DNA from: Dyella_A ginsengisoli
GTDB lineage: Bacteria > Pseudomonadota > Gammaproteobacteria > Xanthomonadales > Rhodanobacteraceae
Assembly (NCBI RefSeq): GCF_044904665.1
Contig: NZ_JADIKM010000001.1
Coordinates: 1,302,001 to 1,366,000, forward strand
Length of the DNA stretch: 64,000 nt
Direction: 5' to 3'
The position numbers were made by a program, and so were the translations under genes. Within the stretch, counting starts at the first letter, position 1, and every line of letters begins with the position of its first letter. Positions 52,707 through 62,664 of this stretch are shown piece by piece. Below the pieces are notes generated by a model, which ran no database searches, was not told the origin of the DNA, and saw only the letters and a program-made list of their open reading frames with translations.

Positions 52707-52805
52707 GTCCGTGTGCCCGTGCGCGACGTGTCGCCGCCGGTTGCGCGCGGCAGCCCACGGCCCCATGTCGAACAGCCGTGTTCCCGTGATTTTTTTGGAG
52801 TGCCC

Positions 52806-53336
52806 ATGCCGCTTGCCCCGCTGCTCAACCTGCCCGGCGTCACCGCCGAACCCGAGGCCGCCACCCACGGCTACGTGTTCAACCACACGATGATCCGCGT
52901 GAAGGACATCGCCGCCTCGCTGGATTTCTACACGCGCGTGCTCGGCTTCACGCCGGTGCATCGGCAGGAGTTCGCCGAGGCTGCATTCACCATCTACTAC
53001 CTGGTGCTGCGCGCCGATCGCGAGGCGATTCCCGAGGACGACGCGGCGCGCCTGCAGTGGGTGCTGGGCCAGCCCGGCGTGCTGGAGCTGACCTACAACC
53101 ACGGCACCGAGCAGCAGCCGGACTTCCATTACCACAGCGGCAACAGCGAGCCGCGCGGCTTTGGCCATCTGTGCGTGACCGTGCCGGACGTGCATGCCGC
53201 CTGTGCGCGCTTCGAGGCGCTCGGCGTGCCGTTCCAGAAGCGCCTGGCCGATGGGCGCATGAAGCACATCGCCTTCATCAAGGATCCGGACGGCTACTGG
53301 ATCGAGATCCTGCAGCCCGCACCGCTTGCGGTGTAA
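52806..53336 (+). CDS. gloA: Lactoylglutathione lyase (glyoxalase I)
   Basis: 176 residues. Converts the hemithioacetal of methylglyoxal and glutathione to S-lactoylglutathione. Metal ligand blocks of the VOC fold: FNHTMIRVKD (H27), LELTYNHG, FGHLCVTVPD (histidine) and YWIEILQP (glutamate). The 176-residue size and TRVLGFTPVHRQEF match the long monomer-like class. A GGAG site six bases before the ATG at 52806 fixes the start. Confidence 0.93.
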   Translation: MPLAPLLNLPGVTAEPEAATHGYVFNHTMIRVKDIAASLDFYTRVLGFTPVHRQEFAEAAFTIYYLVLRADREAIPEDDAARLQWVLGQPGVLELTYNHGTEQQPDFHYHSGNSEPRGFGHLCVTVPDVHAACARFEALGVPFQKRLADGRMKHIAFIKDPDGYWIEILQPAPLAV

Positions 53337-53440
53337 TTACCGCCGCCTGCGCACCGGATCAGGGCGCCGCCTGCACGCGAACCGACGGGACGGCGCGCGG
53401 TCTGTGATGCCGCTGCCGCCCGCACCCCCAAGGAACATCC

Positions 53441-54055
53441 ATGCCGATCTCCCTCCCGCCGGTCACCCGCAATCTGCTGATCGCCAACGTGGCGGTGTTC
53501 CTGCTGCAGCAAGTGATGCCGGGCCTGCTCGGCTGGCTGGCGCTGTGGCCGCTGGGCAGCGGATTGTTCGAGCCGTGGCAGATCGTGACCAACGGCTTCA
53601 TGCACGGCGGCGTCGCGCACATCGCCTTCAACATGCTGGCGCTGTACATGTTCGGCGGACAGATCGAGCGACTGTTCGGCGCGCGGCACTACACGATCTA
53701 CTACTTCACCTGCCTGGTGGTGGCCTCGTTGCTGCAGCTGGTGGTGCTGCGCTGGTTCCTGCATGACATCGACACGCCGACGGTGGGTGCCTCCGGCGCG
53801 ATCTTCGGACTGCTGCTGGCGTTCGGCATGATGTATCCGCACGAGAAGGTGTACTTCATCCTGCTGCCGATCCCGATGCCGGCGTGGCTGTTCGTGATCC
53901 TCTACGGCGGGCTGGAACTGCTTTCCGGCGTGTTCGGCTGGATGCCGGGAGTGGCGCACTTCGCGCACCTGGGCGGCATGCTGGGTGGCTGGCTGCTGAT
54001 CCAGTACTGGCGCGGGCGCTTCCCGATCAAGCCGCGGCGACGATTGCTGCGCTAG
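53441..54055 (+). CDS. Rhomboid-family intramembrane serine protease
   Basis: 204 residues, six membrane helices. The active serine is S118 in GASGAIFG, and the base is H176 in AHLGG with H173 nearby in VAHFAHLGG. The N-terminal NGFMHGGVAHIAFNM (about 51-65) is the usual first loop. It cleaves other membrane proteins within the membrane. Followed by a good hairpin shared with the rapA gene. Confidence 0.92.
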   Translation: MPISLPPVTRNLLIANVAVFLLQQVMPGLLGWLALWPLGSGLFEPWQIVTNGFMHGGVAHIAFNMLALYMFGGQIERLFGARHYTIYYFTCLVVASLLQLVVLRWFLHDIDTPTVGASGAIFGLLLAFGMMYPHEKVYFILLPIPMPAWLFVILYGGLELLSGVFGWMPGVAHFAHLGGMLGGWLLIQYWRGRFPIKPRRRLLR

Positions 54056-54258
54056 GACGATGCGCGACGCGCGCGCCGCGCACTGCTGAGCCGGTGAGCT
54101 CCCGGACTTCGGCGATAGCGGGCGTCAGCGTCGACTCTTGGCGGCGGTCGACGGATGTCGTCGAGAGGCGTTTCGACTTCGCTTGCCTGCGCAAGCGACG
54201 CTCAGCGCAAACGGGTGGCGTGTGCCGGTGATGGGCACGCATCCCGTTGGATCAAAAG

Positions 54259-54289
54259 CAACAACGGCGGCCGATGACCGCCGTTGTTG
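54259..54289. terminator. Hairpin between rhomboid and rapA (likely bidirectional)
   Basis: A perfect 12-bp stem caacaacggcgg/ccgccgttgttg with a 7-base loop. On the minus strand it is followed by a T-run (cttttgat), so it should end the rapA transcript about 20 bp past its stop. On the plus strand only a short T-rich run follows. Confidence 0.8.
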
Positions 54290-54308
54290 TTTGCATCGGC
54301 GCAAACGC

Positions 54309-57149
54309 TCAGCGCAGCGCGAGGAAGTCCGCGCTGACCACGAAGCGCACCGCATCCAGTCGCAGCCGCGACTTGGGCAGGGCCTCCAGCAACGCATCGC
54401 GCTCGGCCTGCACTATGGCGATTTCGCCGGCGCTGATCGACGGATTCACCGCACGCAGCGCGTGCAGGCGAGCCAGTTCGGTATCAAGCGTCTCGGTAGC
54501 CAGCGCGGTGGCTTCGGTCACGCGCTCGGCGGCACGACTGCCGGCAGCGGCTTCCGCCTTCTCCAGCATCGGCGGTACCAGCTTGTTGAGGAACTTGCGG
54601 TAGCGCGCCACCTCGATGCTGCGGTCAGCCGCCTTGCGCAGCGCGATCTCGCTGGGCTGGAAGTCGTCGCGCTCGGCGAGCCTGGTGTCGATGGTGACGA
54701 CGATAGGTAGCGTGGGCAAAAAGCGCTCGGCATCGAGTCCGCGGTCGGCCACGCATTCGAGCAGGTAGACCGCCTGCAGCAGTGCGCTGCGCGGACCGAG
54801 CACGTCGTCGACCATGAAGGCCGCGTTGCCCTGTTCGCCGGAGAGCGTGAGATCCATCGCGCCCATCACCAGCGGGTGATCCAGCCGCAGCAGCGGCAGC
54901 TCCTCGCGGGCCAGCGCGAGGTCGCGATCGAAAGTGACCGACACCGGGCCGTCTGCGAAGCCGGGCAGGGCGTCGGTGGAGAGATATTGCGGATCGAGCA
55001 GCAGCACCTTCGGCCCGAGCTCCTCGGCGTGGATGCCGAACTGTTCCAGCAGGCGCTGCACGAAGGCATCGCGTGAGGGATCGACATCCTCGCGGCGGAA
55101 CGCCTGACTCAGCTCCTCGGCGTGCAGGTCGCGGCTGGCGGCCAGCTCCAGCAGGTGGTCGCGGCCGGCGCGGATCAGCTCGGCCAGTTCCTCGTGGGTG
55201 GCGTGCGTCTCGGCGATCAGCACGTCCAGCTCCTGGTCGCGGCCGTCCGCACTACGGGCATGCTCGCTGGCCAGCTCGGCCAGCGGCTCGCCGTAGCGGC
55301 GCAGCAGCTCGCGGCCGTCGGCCGGGCTGGAGCGGAACGCGTCCAGGCCCTCGTCGTACCAGCGCGCCAGCACGTGCTGCGCGCTGCCCTCGACGGCGAG
55401 GATGTGGATGGCGATGTCGTGCTGCTGGCCGATGCGGTCGAGGCGGCCGATGCGCTGTTCGAGCAGGTCCGGATCCAGCGGCAGATCCCACAGCACCAGG
55501 CGGTGGGCGAACTGGAAATTGCGTCCTTCCGAGCCGATCTCCGAGCACAGCAGCAGGCGCGCACCGTCGGGCTGGGCGAAGAACGCCGCGTTGCGGTCGC
55601 GCTGGATGATGCCCAGCCCTTCGTGGAAGCGCGCCAGGCCGGCGCCGGTGCGCGTGCGCAGGGCCTCTTCCAGCGCCAGCACCTTGGCCTGGCTGCGGCA
55701 GATCAGCAGGAACTTGTCCTGCGGGTGTTTCTCCAGCAGGTCGACCAGCGCCTGCAGGCGTGCATCTTCACTGTAGTCCAGCGCGAGGATTGGCGCGGGC
55801 TGCTGGATATCGGCGTGGAACTCGGCCAGCAACGACTGGCGCGCGCCGTCGTCCAGCAAATCCGGATCGAGCAGGTGCCACACGGGCACGCGCTTGGGAA
55901 AGCCACCGATGCCGGCGCGCCGGTTGCGGAACATGGCCCGGCCGGTGCCGTGGCGGTCGATCAGCGCGGCGAGGATGGCGCGCGCGTGCTCGGGCTTGAT
56001 CGTCTCGGCCAGCTGCGCGGTGAGCTCGGCGTCGCCGGCCAGCGCGGCGGCCAGCATGCTGCGCTGGTCCACGCTGAGCGGCTGGTTTTCCAGCAGGCGG
56101 TCGGCCACCTGCGACAGCGCCTGGAAGGTGTCGGCCTCGGCGAGATAGGCATCCAGGTCGCTGTAGCGCTGCGGATCGAGCAGGCGCAGGCGGGCGAAGT
56201 GGCCGCTGCGGCCGAGCTGCTCGGGCGTGGCGGTGAGCAGGATCACTCCGGGCGTCTGTGCGGCGAGCTTTTCCACCAGCGCGTAGCGCGGGCTGGCCGC
56301 TTCCGGTGTCCACTCCAGATGGTGCGCCTCGTCGACCACCAGCAGATCCCAGCCGGCATCGAGCAACTGCTGCGCGCGCTTGGGCGAGGACTCCAGGAAG
56401 CCGAAATCGGCAATCACCAGCTGCTCGTCCTCGAACGGATTGCTGCCCGGCTCGGACTGTTCCAGCGCCTCGCAGCGCTCCTCGTCGTAGATCGCGAAGC
56501 TGAGGTTGAAGCGGCGCATCAGTTCGACAAACCACTGATACACCAGCGTGTCCGGCAACAACACCAGCGCGCGCGTGGCGCGGCCGGTGGCGAGCTGGCG
56601 GGCGAGGATCATGCCCGCTTCGATCGTCTTGCCCAGGCCCACTTCGTCGGCCAGCAGCACGCGCGGCGGACGGCGCGCCGCGGCGATGCCGGCCACGCGC
56701 AGCTGGTGCGGCACCAGGCCCACGCGCGCGGCGGCGAGGCCCCAGGTGGGCGAGCGACGGGCCTCGGCGCGGCGACGCAGGGCGTCCAGGCGCAGCTCGA
56801 ACTGCGCCACCGGATCGGTGCGCCCGCCGATCAGCCGATCGTCGGCCTGGCTCACGCTCTGCTCGTCGTCGAGCTGGCCTTCTTCCATCTCGCGGCCTTC
56901 GCCGCGGTAGACGAACAGGCCCTCGCGCACGTCCACGCGCTCGACCAGGAAAGAGATGCCCTTGCCGGCGATGCGCTGGCCGGGACGGAACTCGGCGCGC
57001 ACCAGCGGCGCCGATTCCATCGCGTAGGGCCGCAGTACGCCGGCCTTGGCAAACAGCACCTGCACGCCGCGTCCCTCGACGCGCAGCACGGTGCCCAGGC
57101 CCAGTTCGGGTTCGGCGGTGGAGATCCAGCGTTGACCAGGTACGAACAT
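54309..57149 (-). CDS. rapA: RNA polymerase-associated ATPase RapA
   Basis: 946 residues of the SWI2/SNF2 family that recycles RNA polymerase after transcription. The start at 57149 gives MFVPGQRWISTAEPELGLGTV, an N-terminal Tudor-like pair (about 1-100). Helicase motifs: ADEVGLGKTIEAG (motif I, about 167-179), VVDEAHH (motif II), LTATPEQ (motif III), GSEGRNFQFA (motif V) and RIGRLDRIGQ (motif VI). The C-terminal third is the RapA-specific domain. Stop is just upstream of the hairpin at 54259. Confidence 0.95.
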   Translation of the reverse strand: MFVPGQRWISTAEPELGLGTVLRVEGRGVQVLFAKAGVLRPYAMESAPLVRAEFRPGQRIAGKGISFLVERVDVREGLFVYRGEGREMEEGQLDDEQSVSQADDRLIGGRTDPVAQFELRLDALRRRAEARRSPTWGLAAARVGLVPHQLRVAGIAAARRPPRVLLADEVGLGKTIEAGMILARQLATGRATRALVLLPDTLVYQWFVELMRRFNLSFAIYDEERCEALEQSEPGSNPFEDEQLVIADFGFLESSPKRAQQLLDAGWDLLVVDEAHHLEWTPEAASPRYALVEKLAAQTPGVILLTATPEQLGRSGHFARLRLLDPQRYSDLDAYLAEADTFQALSQVADRLLENQPLSVDQRSMLAAALAGDAELTAQLAETIKPEHARAILAALIDRHGTGRAMFRNRRAGIGGFPKRVPVWHLLDPDLLDDGARQSLLAEFHADIQQPAPILALDYSEDARLQALVDLLEKHPQDKFLLICRSQAKVLALEEALRTRTGAGLARFHEGLGIIQRDRNAAFFAQPDGARLLLCSEIGSEGRNFQFAHRLVLWDLPLDPDLLEQRIGRLDRIGQQHDIAIHILAVEGSAQHVLARWYDEGLDAFRSSPADGRELLRRYGEPLAELASEHARSADGRDQELDVLIAETHATHEELAELIRAGRDHLLELAASRDLHAEELSQAFRREDVDPSRDAFVQRLLEQFGIHAEELGPKVLLLDPQYLSTDALPGFADGPVSVTFDRDLALAREELPLLRLDHPLVMGAMDLTLSGEQGNAAFMVDDVLGPRSALLQAVYLLECVADRGLDAERFLPTLPIVVTIDTRLAERDDFQPSEIALRKAADRSIEVARYRKFLNKLVPPMLEKAEAAAGSRAAERVTEATALATETLDTELARLHALRAVNPSISAGEIAIVQAERDALLEALPKSRLRLDAVRFVVSADFLALR

Positions 57150-57221
57150 TGCGAAACCGCGTGGTGACAAAGGCCGACGATTATCCGCCCCTTGTCGCGC
57201 GCAGGGAACAGCAAGCGACAA

Positions 57222-57899
57222 TCAGGTCTCGGACCATTCGCGCAGCAGGTTGTGGTAGACGCCGGTGAGCTGCAGCACCGCCGCCGTATCGGCGCGGCTG
57301 GCACGCAGCGCCTGGATCGCCTGGTCGAGCTCGAAAAGCGTGCGGCGGCGGCGCTCGTCGCGCACCAGGCTCTGCACCCAGAAGAACGCCGCCACCCGCG
57401 CGCCGCTCGTCACCGGTGCGACCCGATGCAGGCTGTTGGCCGGATAGACCACAAGGTCGCCGGCCGGCAGCTTCACCGCGTGCTCGCCGTAGGTGTCGCT
57501 GACGATCAGCTCGCCGCCGTCGTAGCTGGCCGGATCGGCGAGGAATAGCGTGCCGGCGATGTCGCTGCGCAGCTGGTTGCCATCGGGCAACGCCATCACT
57601 GCGCCGTCGACATGGAAACCGTATTCGCCGCCGCCCTCGTAGCGGTTGAAGCGCGGCGGCAGCATGCGCAACGGCAGCGTGGCGGCGTGAAACAGCGGAT
57701 GCCGCGCCAGCGCCGACTGCACCTGCGCAGCGAGTGCGTGGCGCAGCGCCGAGGCGTCCGGCAGTTGCCGGTTGCGCTTCACTTCGCGGCCCTGCGCGCC
57801 CACCGTCTCGCGGCCGTCGGTCCAGTCGGCGTCGTCCAGCGCCCGTCGCACCTGGGTCAGCTCGGCAGGATCCAGCACGGCGGGGAGGTGCAGCAGCAT
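57222..57899 (-). CDS. PKHD-type Fe(II)/2-oxoglutarate hydroxylase (PiuC-like)
   Basis: 225 residues. The iron site is H96 and D98 in YGFHVDG and H158 in SLHRV, with R168 in GARVAAF for 2-oxoglutarate. Such enzymes are often next to TonB-dependent siderophore receptors, as here (15 bp after the receptor stop). It likely modifies a siderophore or its product in the cytoplasm; substrate unproven. Start at 57899 matches the family N-terminus LLHLPAVL. Confidence 0.9.
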   Translation of the reverse strand: MLLHLPAVLDPAELTQVRRALDDADWTDGRETVGAQGREVKRNRQLPDASALRHALAAQVQSALARHPLFHAATLPLRMLPPRFNRYEGGGEYGFHVDGAVMALPDGNQLRSDIAGTLFLADPASYDGGELIVSDTYGEHAVKLPAGDLVVYPANSLHRVAPVTSGARVAAFFWVQSLVRDERRRRTLFELDQAIQALRASRADTAAVLQLTGVYHNLLREWSET

Positions 57900-57913
57900 G
57901 GTTCTCGGTCCGG

Positions 57914-60211
57914 TCAGAAGCGGAAGTTGGCGGTGAGCATCGCCGATCGCGGCGTGCCGGGCGTGTAGCGATAGCCGCTCTTGTTGATCGCGGCCACGTA
58001 GCGCTTGTCGAACAGGTTGTACAGGTTGAGCTGCACGCTCAGGTGCTGGTTCACCGGCAGGCTGGCCACGGCATCGAACACCCAGTACGCCTCGGTGGAG
58101 GTCGGCGTGCCGATGGCGCCATCGGTGCCGCGCTTGAGCCCGCCCACGTAGCGCGCGCCGCCGCCGAGGGTGAGGCCGGAGGTCCAGCGGTAGGTGGTCC
58201 AGCTGGTGAAGGCCTGCTTCGGGGTGTAGGCGAGATCGCGCGAGCCGTCGCTGCTCACCACGGCGCCCTTGAGCACGGTGGCATCCATCGTGGTGAAGCC
58301 GGCGCTGATCGCCCAGTGCTCGGTGAGCCGGCCGACCGCGCCCAGTTCAACGCCCTGCACGCGCTTGCGGCCGATCTGGTAGTACTGCTGGTCCACCGGA
58401 TCCTGCACCAGCTCGTTGCTGACGGTGGTGCGATAGAGCGCGCCGGTGAGCAGCAGCTTGCCGGCGAGCACGTCCCACTTGCTGCCCACTTCCACCGTGC
58501 GGGCCTTCTGCGGGTCGAGGCTGGGGTTGTCCGCGCTGTTCGCCGCGCTGCTCAGGGTGAGCGTATTGCCGCCCGGCGGCTCCTGCGATTGCGCGACGTT
58601 GACGTAGATGCTGCCGTTCGCCGCCGGCTTGTACAGCACGCCGAGCTTGTAGTTGGGGAGGTTGCCGGAGGTGCGCGTGTCCAGCCCTGTCACCGGCGTG
58701 GCGGCCGGCAGGTTGCCGCAGGCCGGCGCGTTGCGTGCGCCGCACAGCACGGTGCTTTCGAAGTCGGTGGTGTAGTGGTCGAAACGTGCGCCGGCATTGA
58801 TCTTCCAGCGTTCGCCGAAGCTCAGTGTGTCGAAGGCGTACACCGCCGCCGTGCGGGTGACGCCGCGACTGCGCGCGCCGGTGCGACCCACCAGCAAGCC
58901 GCCGACGTCGGCATCGGGCGCATACAGGTTTGCCGCGGGGAGCTTGCTGCCGCCCAGTGCGGCCTGGCCGATCGCGCCAGCTTCCTCGCGCGTCAGTTCC
59001 ACGCCCAGGCTCAGGTCGTGGTCGACGTGGCGGCCTTCGGCATGTACGCGCAGATTGGTCTGGTTGGTGAGGATGCGGTTGGTCTGGTCCTTGAACGTGG
59101 GCAGGTCGCGGGTGATCGTCCAGGTGGTCGGATCGGAGGGCTCAGGCGTGAGCAGGTTGGCCGCGGTCGTGCGGTAGGAGATCAGTTGGTAGTCCTGGTG
59201 GGTGCGCGCCCAGCGTGCGGTGTTCTGCAAAGTGACGTCGGGCGAGAAGTCATGTTGCACGATGGCGGTGAGCATGTCCGAGCGCACGTCATCGTGATCG
59301 CCCAGGGTGCCGTAGAAGTTCGACGGGTCGACCGGCGCGGCGTCGTCCAGGAAAGGGCGCGTCGGGTCGGGCGTGCCGTAGCCGGGCAGGCCGATGGTGG
59401 GGACGCCGCCATCAGGACGGTTGTGCTGGGTGACGTGCAGCGCATCGAGATAGACCCGCGTGGCCGTCTTCAGGCCGAACGCCAGCGAGGGAGCCACGCC
59501 CCAGCGCTTGTTGCGCACGTCGTCGCGGCCGGGCACGCCGCTGTCCTGGCCCAGCACGTCGAGCCGGAAGGCGGCAGTGGGCGACAGCGTCTCGTTCCAG
59601 TCGGCCGTGGCGCGGCGCTGGGTGGCGCTGCCGTAGGCGATGGAGCCGGACAGCGCATCGCTCGCCATCGGCTGCTTGCTGACCAGGTTGATCGCGCCGG
59701 TGGGCGCGGTGCGGCCGTAGGTGGTGCCGTCCGGACCTTTGGTGACCTCGATCTGTTCGAGGTTGAACACGTCGCGCGAGTAGGAGCCGAGGTCGCGCAC
59801 GCCGTCGACGAAGATGCTGCCGGAGGTGTCGAAGCCGCGCATGGTGATGCCGTCACCGGTGGTGGTGGTGCCGTTCTCGCCGGCGTAGAAGGTGCCCACG
59901 CCCGGGCTGTTGCGCAGCGCCTCGGTGAGCGTGGTGGCGCCCTGCTGCTCGATCAGGTCGCGACCGATCACCTGCACGGTCTGCGCGGTATCCAGCAGCG
60001 GCTGGGTGTACTTGGGCGAGGACAGTTCGTCGACGCGGTAATCCGGGCCGCGGTTCGCCTCCACCTTCAGGCCCGGCAGGCTGCGTGCCTGGCTGACCTG
60101 GGCAGTGGTTTCCACGTCGGTTGCCATGACGAGGGAGGGGGCGAGTGCCAGCCCGGTGAGCAGGGCGGCGGTGGTGGGAAGGGCGTGCTTGCGCGACGTG
60201 ATGAAAGCCAT
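57914..60211 (-). CDS. TonB-dependent catecholate siderophore receptor
   Basis: 765 residues with a signal peptide (PTTAALLTGLALAPSLVMA). A plug domain (about 45-190) contains VQVIGRDLIEQQGATTLTEALRNSPGV and GITMRGFDTSGSIFVDGVRDLGSYSRD, followed by FNLEQIEVTKGPDGTTYGRTAPTGAINLVSK. The barrel ends in a typical C-terminal tail with phenylalanine (LTANFRF). Closest in plan to Fiu/CirA-type receptors. A Fur-box-like sequence lies 163 bp upstream, so iron limitation probably induces it together with the PKHD gene downstream. Confidence 0.92.
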   Translation of the reverse strand: MAFITSRKHALPTTAALLTGLALAPSLVMATDVETTAQVSQARSLPGLKVEANRGPDYRVDELSSPKYTQPLLDTAQTVQVIGRDLIEQQGATTLTEALRNSPGVGTFYAGENGTTTTGDGITMRGFDTSGSIFVDGVRDLGSYSRDVFNLEQIEVTKGPDGTTYGRTAPTGAINLVSKQPMASDALSGSIAYGSATQRRATADWNETLSPTAAFRLDVLGQDSGVPGRDDVRNKRWGVAPSLAFGLKTATRVYLDALHVTQHNRPDGGVPTIGLPGYGTPDPTRPFLDDAAPVDPSNFYGTLGDHDDVRSDMLTAIVQHDFSPDVTLQNTARWARTHQDYQLISYRTTAANLLTPEPSDPTTWTITRDLPTFKDQTNRILTNQTNLRVHAEGRHVDHDLSLGVELTREEAGAIGQAALGGSKLPAANLYAPDADVGGLLVGRTGARSRGVTRTAAVYAFDTLSFGERWKINAGARFDHYTTDFESTVLCGARNAPACGNLPAATPVTGLDTRTSGNLPNYKLGVLYKPAANGSIYVNVAQSQEPPGGNTLTLSSAANSADNPSLDPQKARTVEVGSKWDVLAGKLLLTGALYRTTVSNELVQDPVDQQYYQIGRKRVQGVELGAVGRLTEHWAISAGFTTMDATVLKGAVVSSDGSRDLAYTPKQAFTSWTTYRWTSGLTLGGGARYVGGLKRGTDGAIGTPTSTEAYWVFDAVASLPVNQHLSVQLNLYNLFDKRYVAAINKSGYRYTPGTPRSAMLTANFRF

Positions 60212-60373
60212 GCGGATTCCTTGCTGCAACGGTCTGCCGCCGGGGATGCAGGCGGCCGCTGCGCAGGCCGGCCGGCACCGTTCCGCGCGGCCGGCTGGCC
60301 GTGCGGAGGGAGGCGGAAAACGGGTGGTGCGCTGGCGACGGGAGCGGGCTGGGCGCGGAGTCGCCATGGTACT

Positions 60374-60392
60374 CAAATGAGAATGATTTGCA
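60374..60392 (-). promoter_or_regulatory. Fur-box-like site upstream of the siderophore receptor
   Basis: The 19 bases starting caaatgagaatgatttgca match the Fur consensus AATGATAATCATT at 11 of 13 central positions (aatgagaatgatt). It is the most AT-rich patch of the upstream region. Position is suitable for repression of the receptor and PKHD genes. No experimental proof. Confidence 0.65.
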
Positions 60393-60414
60393 ACACGAGC
60401 GTCGCGGCGGGCAC

Positions 60415-60441
60415 AAAAAAACCCCGCACTCGCGTACGGGG
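60415..60441 (-). terminator. Intrinsic terminator of the first M13 peptidase
   Basis: On the minus strand the stem ccccgtacgcgagtgcgggg is followed by seven T residues. A second hairpin, cgacaccgcc/ggcggtgtcg at 60453-60476, lies between it and the stop codon, so the 3' end is doubly structured. Confidence 0.85.
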
Positions 60442-60490
60442 CTTCGGGCATCCGACACCGCCCGAGGGCGGTGTCGTCAGCGCTATCGCC

Positions 60491-62611
60491 TTACCAGATC
60501 TTCACCTGCTGATCGCCGGTGCGCACCATCGCGTCGCCCGGCTTGCACTGGAACGCCGCCGCGAAGGCCGGCATGTTCGACGGGGCACCGATCGCGCGCA
60601 GCGAGGCCGGTGCGTGCGGATCGGTGTTGAGCTGCAGCAGCGCCTGCTTCTCGCGGATGCTGCCGCGCCACACGCGCGCCCAGTTGAGGAAGAAACGCTG
60701 GTCCTGGGTGTAGCCGTCGATCTTCTTGCCGGCTTCTTCCGGATGGTTCTTCAGCGCGACCTGCAGTGCGTCGTAGGCCACGGCGGTGCCGCCCAGATCG
60801 GCGATGTTTTCGCCCAGGGTCAGCTTGCCGTTGACGTGTGCGTCCGGCTTGTCCTTGATCGGCGTGTACGCGTTGAACTGCGCGACCAGCTTGTCGGTGC
60901 GGGCGTCGAACTTGGCGCGGTCTTCCTTGGTCCACCAGTTCTTGTTGTTGCCGTCGCCGTCGAACTGGCTGCCCTCGTCATCGAAGCCGTGGCTGGCCTC
61001 GTGGCCGATCACCGCGCCGATGCCGCCGTAGTTGATCGCGTCGTCGGCAGTGGCGTCGAAGAACGGCGGCTGCAGGATCGCGGCCGGGAAGTTGATCGTG
61101 TTGTCGGTCGGGTTGTAGTACGCGTTGACCGTCTGCGGGGTCATGCCCCACTCCTTGCGGTCGGTCGGCTTGCCGATCTTGTCCACGTCGTAGCGGTAGT
61201 TGTACTTACCGGCGGCCATCACGTTGGCGTAGAAGTTGTCCGGGGTGATGCTGAGGCCGGACCAGTCGCGCCACTTGTCGGGGTAGCCGATCTTGGGCAG
61301 GAAGGTGTTCCACTTGGCGATCGCCTTTTCCTTGGTCTCGGCGCTCATCCAGTCGAGGTTCTCGATGCGCGCCTTGAGGGCGTTGCGCACGTTGTCGACC
61401 AGCTCCTGCGCGCGGGCCTTGGCCTCGGGCGTGAACTCCTGCTTGACGTACAGCTCGCCCAGCGCCATGCCCATGCCGCCGTTGACGGTGCCGAGCACGC
61501 GCTTCCACAGCGGCTTCTGCTCCGGCTGGCCGGAGAGGGTCTTGCCGTAGAAATCGAACTTGTTGTCCGCGAACGCCTTGGTCAGGTACGGCGAGGCGTC
61601 GTCGGCCACGTGGAAGCGCAGGTAGGCCTGCCACTGGCTCACGGGAGCCTTGGCCAGCAGCTTGTCGAACTCGGCGAAGAACTTCGGCTGCGACAGCGAG
61701 AAGCCCTTGTCGATGGTGACGTCCTGCGCCTTGAAGAAGTTCTCCCAGTTGAAGTGCGGGGTGACCTTGTCGGCGTCCTTGACGCTGACGAAGTGGTACT
61801 GGGCCTTCGGGTCGCGCAGCTCCACCGGGGCCAGCGAGGCCTTGGCCAGCTCGGTCTCGAACGCCATCACCTGGTCGGCCTGCTTCTTCGCGTCATCGGC
61901 GGACACGCCGGTGAGCTCGAGCGTCTTGGCGATGTAGTCGAGGTAGGCCTTGCGCTCGTCGGCGTGCTTCGGATCGAGGTAGTAATCCTTGGTCGGCAGG
62001 CCCAGGCCGCTCTGGAAGGTGTAGCCGATCTGCATGTCGGCGTGCTGGAAGTCGGCGCCCGAGCCGAACGAGAACACCTGCTGGTCGCCATCGGCGAAGC
62101 TCTTGACCAGGTAGTTGGCCACGTCGGTGCCGTTCTTCAGCGCGGCGATCGCGTCGAGCTTGGGCTTGATCGGGTCGAAGCCGGCCTTCTCGCGGGCGGC
62201 CTCATCCATGCCGGACTGGTACAGGTAGCCGATCTTCTGCTCGATCGAGCCGGCCGGCGCGCTGGCGGCGTTCTTGGCGGCGTTCTCGACGATGGTGTGC
62301 TGGGTGTTGAGGCTGTCCTCGGCCAGCTTGTCGAACGCGCCCCAGCGGCTGCGATCGTTCGGGATCGGGTTGGCGGCGACCCACTTGGCGTTGACGAAGC
62401 CGTTGAAGTCCTGGCACGCGTTGATGCTGGTATCGATGTCGCTCACGTCGAACACGCTCTTGGGTGCCGGCGCGGCAGCCGCGGTGGCGGCGGTGCCGGC
62501 CTTGGCCGGAGCGGCAGCCGGAGCGGCGGCCTGTTCCTGCTTGCCGCAGGCGGCGAGCGAGAGCGCGAGGCTGACGCCGAGCGCCAGGGGCTTCATGTAG
62601 TTTTTGGTCAT
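60491..62611 (-). CDS. M13-family metallopeptidase (PepO/neprilysin-like) lipoprotein
   Basis: 706 residues. Starts with a lipoprotein signal (SLAAC, C22) and an Ala-rich linker to about 50, so it should sit on the membrane facing the periplasm. Zinc site: H537-E538-AS-H541 in VIGHEASHGFDD, third ligand E601 in GENIADLGG. The N-terminal domain carries the usual PROVCDFN-type features (INACQDFNGFVNAKW). It hydrolyses small peptides. A second copy of the family lies upstream in tandem, and the central 60-odd residues around the zinc site are nearly identical between them. Confidence 0.93.
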   Translation of the reverse strand: MTKNYMKPLALGVSLALSLAACGKQEQAAAPAAAPAKAGTAATAAAAPAPKSVFDVSDIDTSINACQDFNGFVNAKWVAANPIPNDRSRWGAFDKLAEDSLNTQHTIVENAAKNAASAPAGSIEQKIGYLYQSGMDEAAREKAGFDPIKPKLDAIAALKNGTDVANYLVKSFADGDQQVFSFGSGADFQHADMQIGYTFQSGLGLPTKDYYLDPKHADERKAYLDYIAKTLELTGVSADDAKKQADQVMAFETELAKASLAPVELRDPKAQYHFVSVKDADKVTPHFNWENFFKAQDVTIDKGFSLSQPKFFAEFDKLLAKAPVSQWQAYLRFHVADDASPYLTKAFADNKFDFYGKTLSGQPEQKPLWKRVLGTVNGGMGMALGELYVKQEFTPEAKARAQELVDNVRNALKARIENLDWMSAETKEKAIAKWNTFLPKIGYPDKWRDWSGLSITPDNFYANVMAAGKYNYRYDVDKIGKPTDRKEWGMTPQTVNAYYNPTDNTINFPAAILQPPFFDATADDAINYGGIGAVIGHEASHGFDDEGSQFDGDGNNKNWWTKEDRAKFDARTDKLVAQFNAYTPIKDKPDAHVNGKLTLGENIADLGGTAVAYDALQVALKNHPEEAGKKIDGYTQDQRFFLNWARVWRGSIREKQALLQLNTDPHAPASLRAIGAPSNMPAFAAAFQCKPGDAMVRTGDQQVKIW

Positions 62612-62664
62612 GGATATCTCTCTGATGGAACGGAAGCCGCCACGCGGGCGGACGACGGGTGGAA

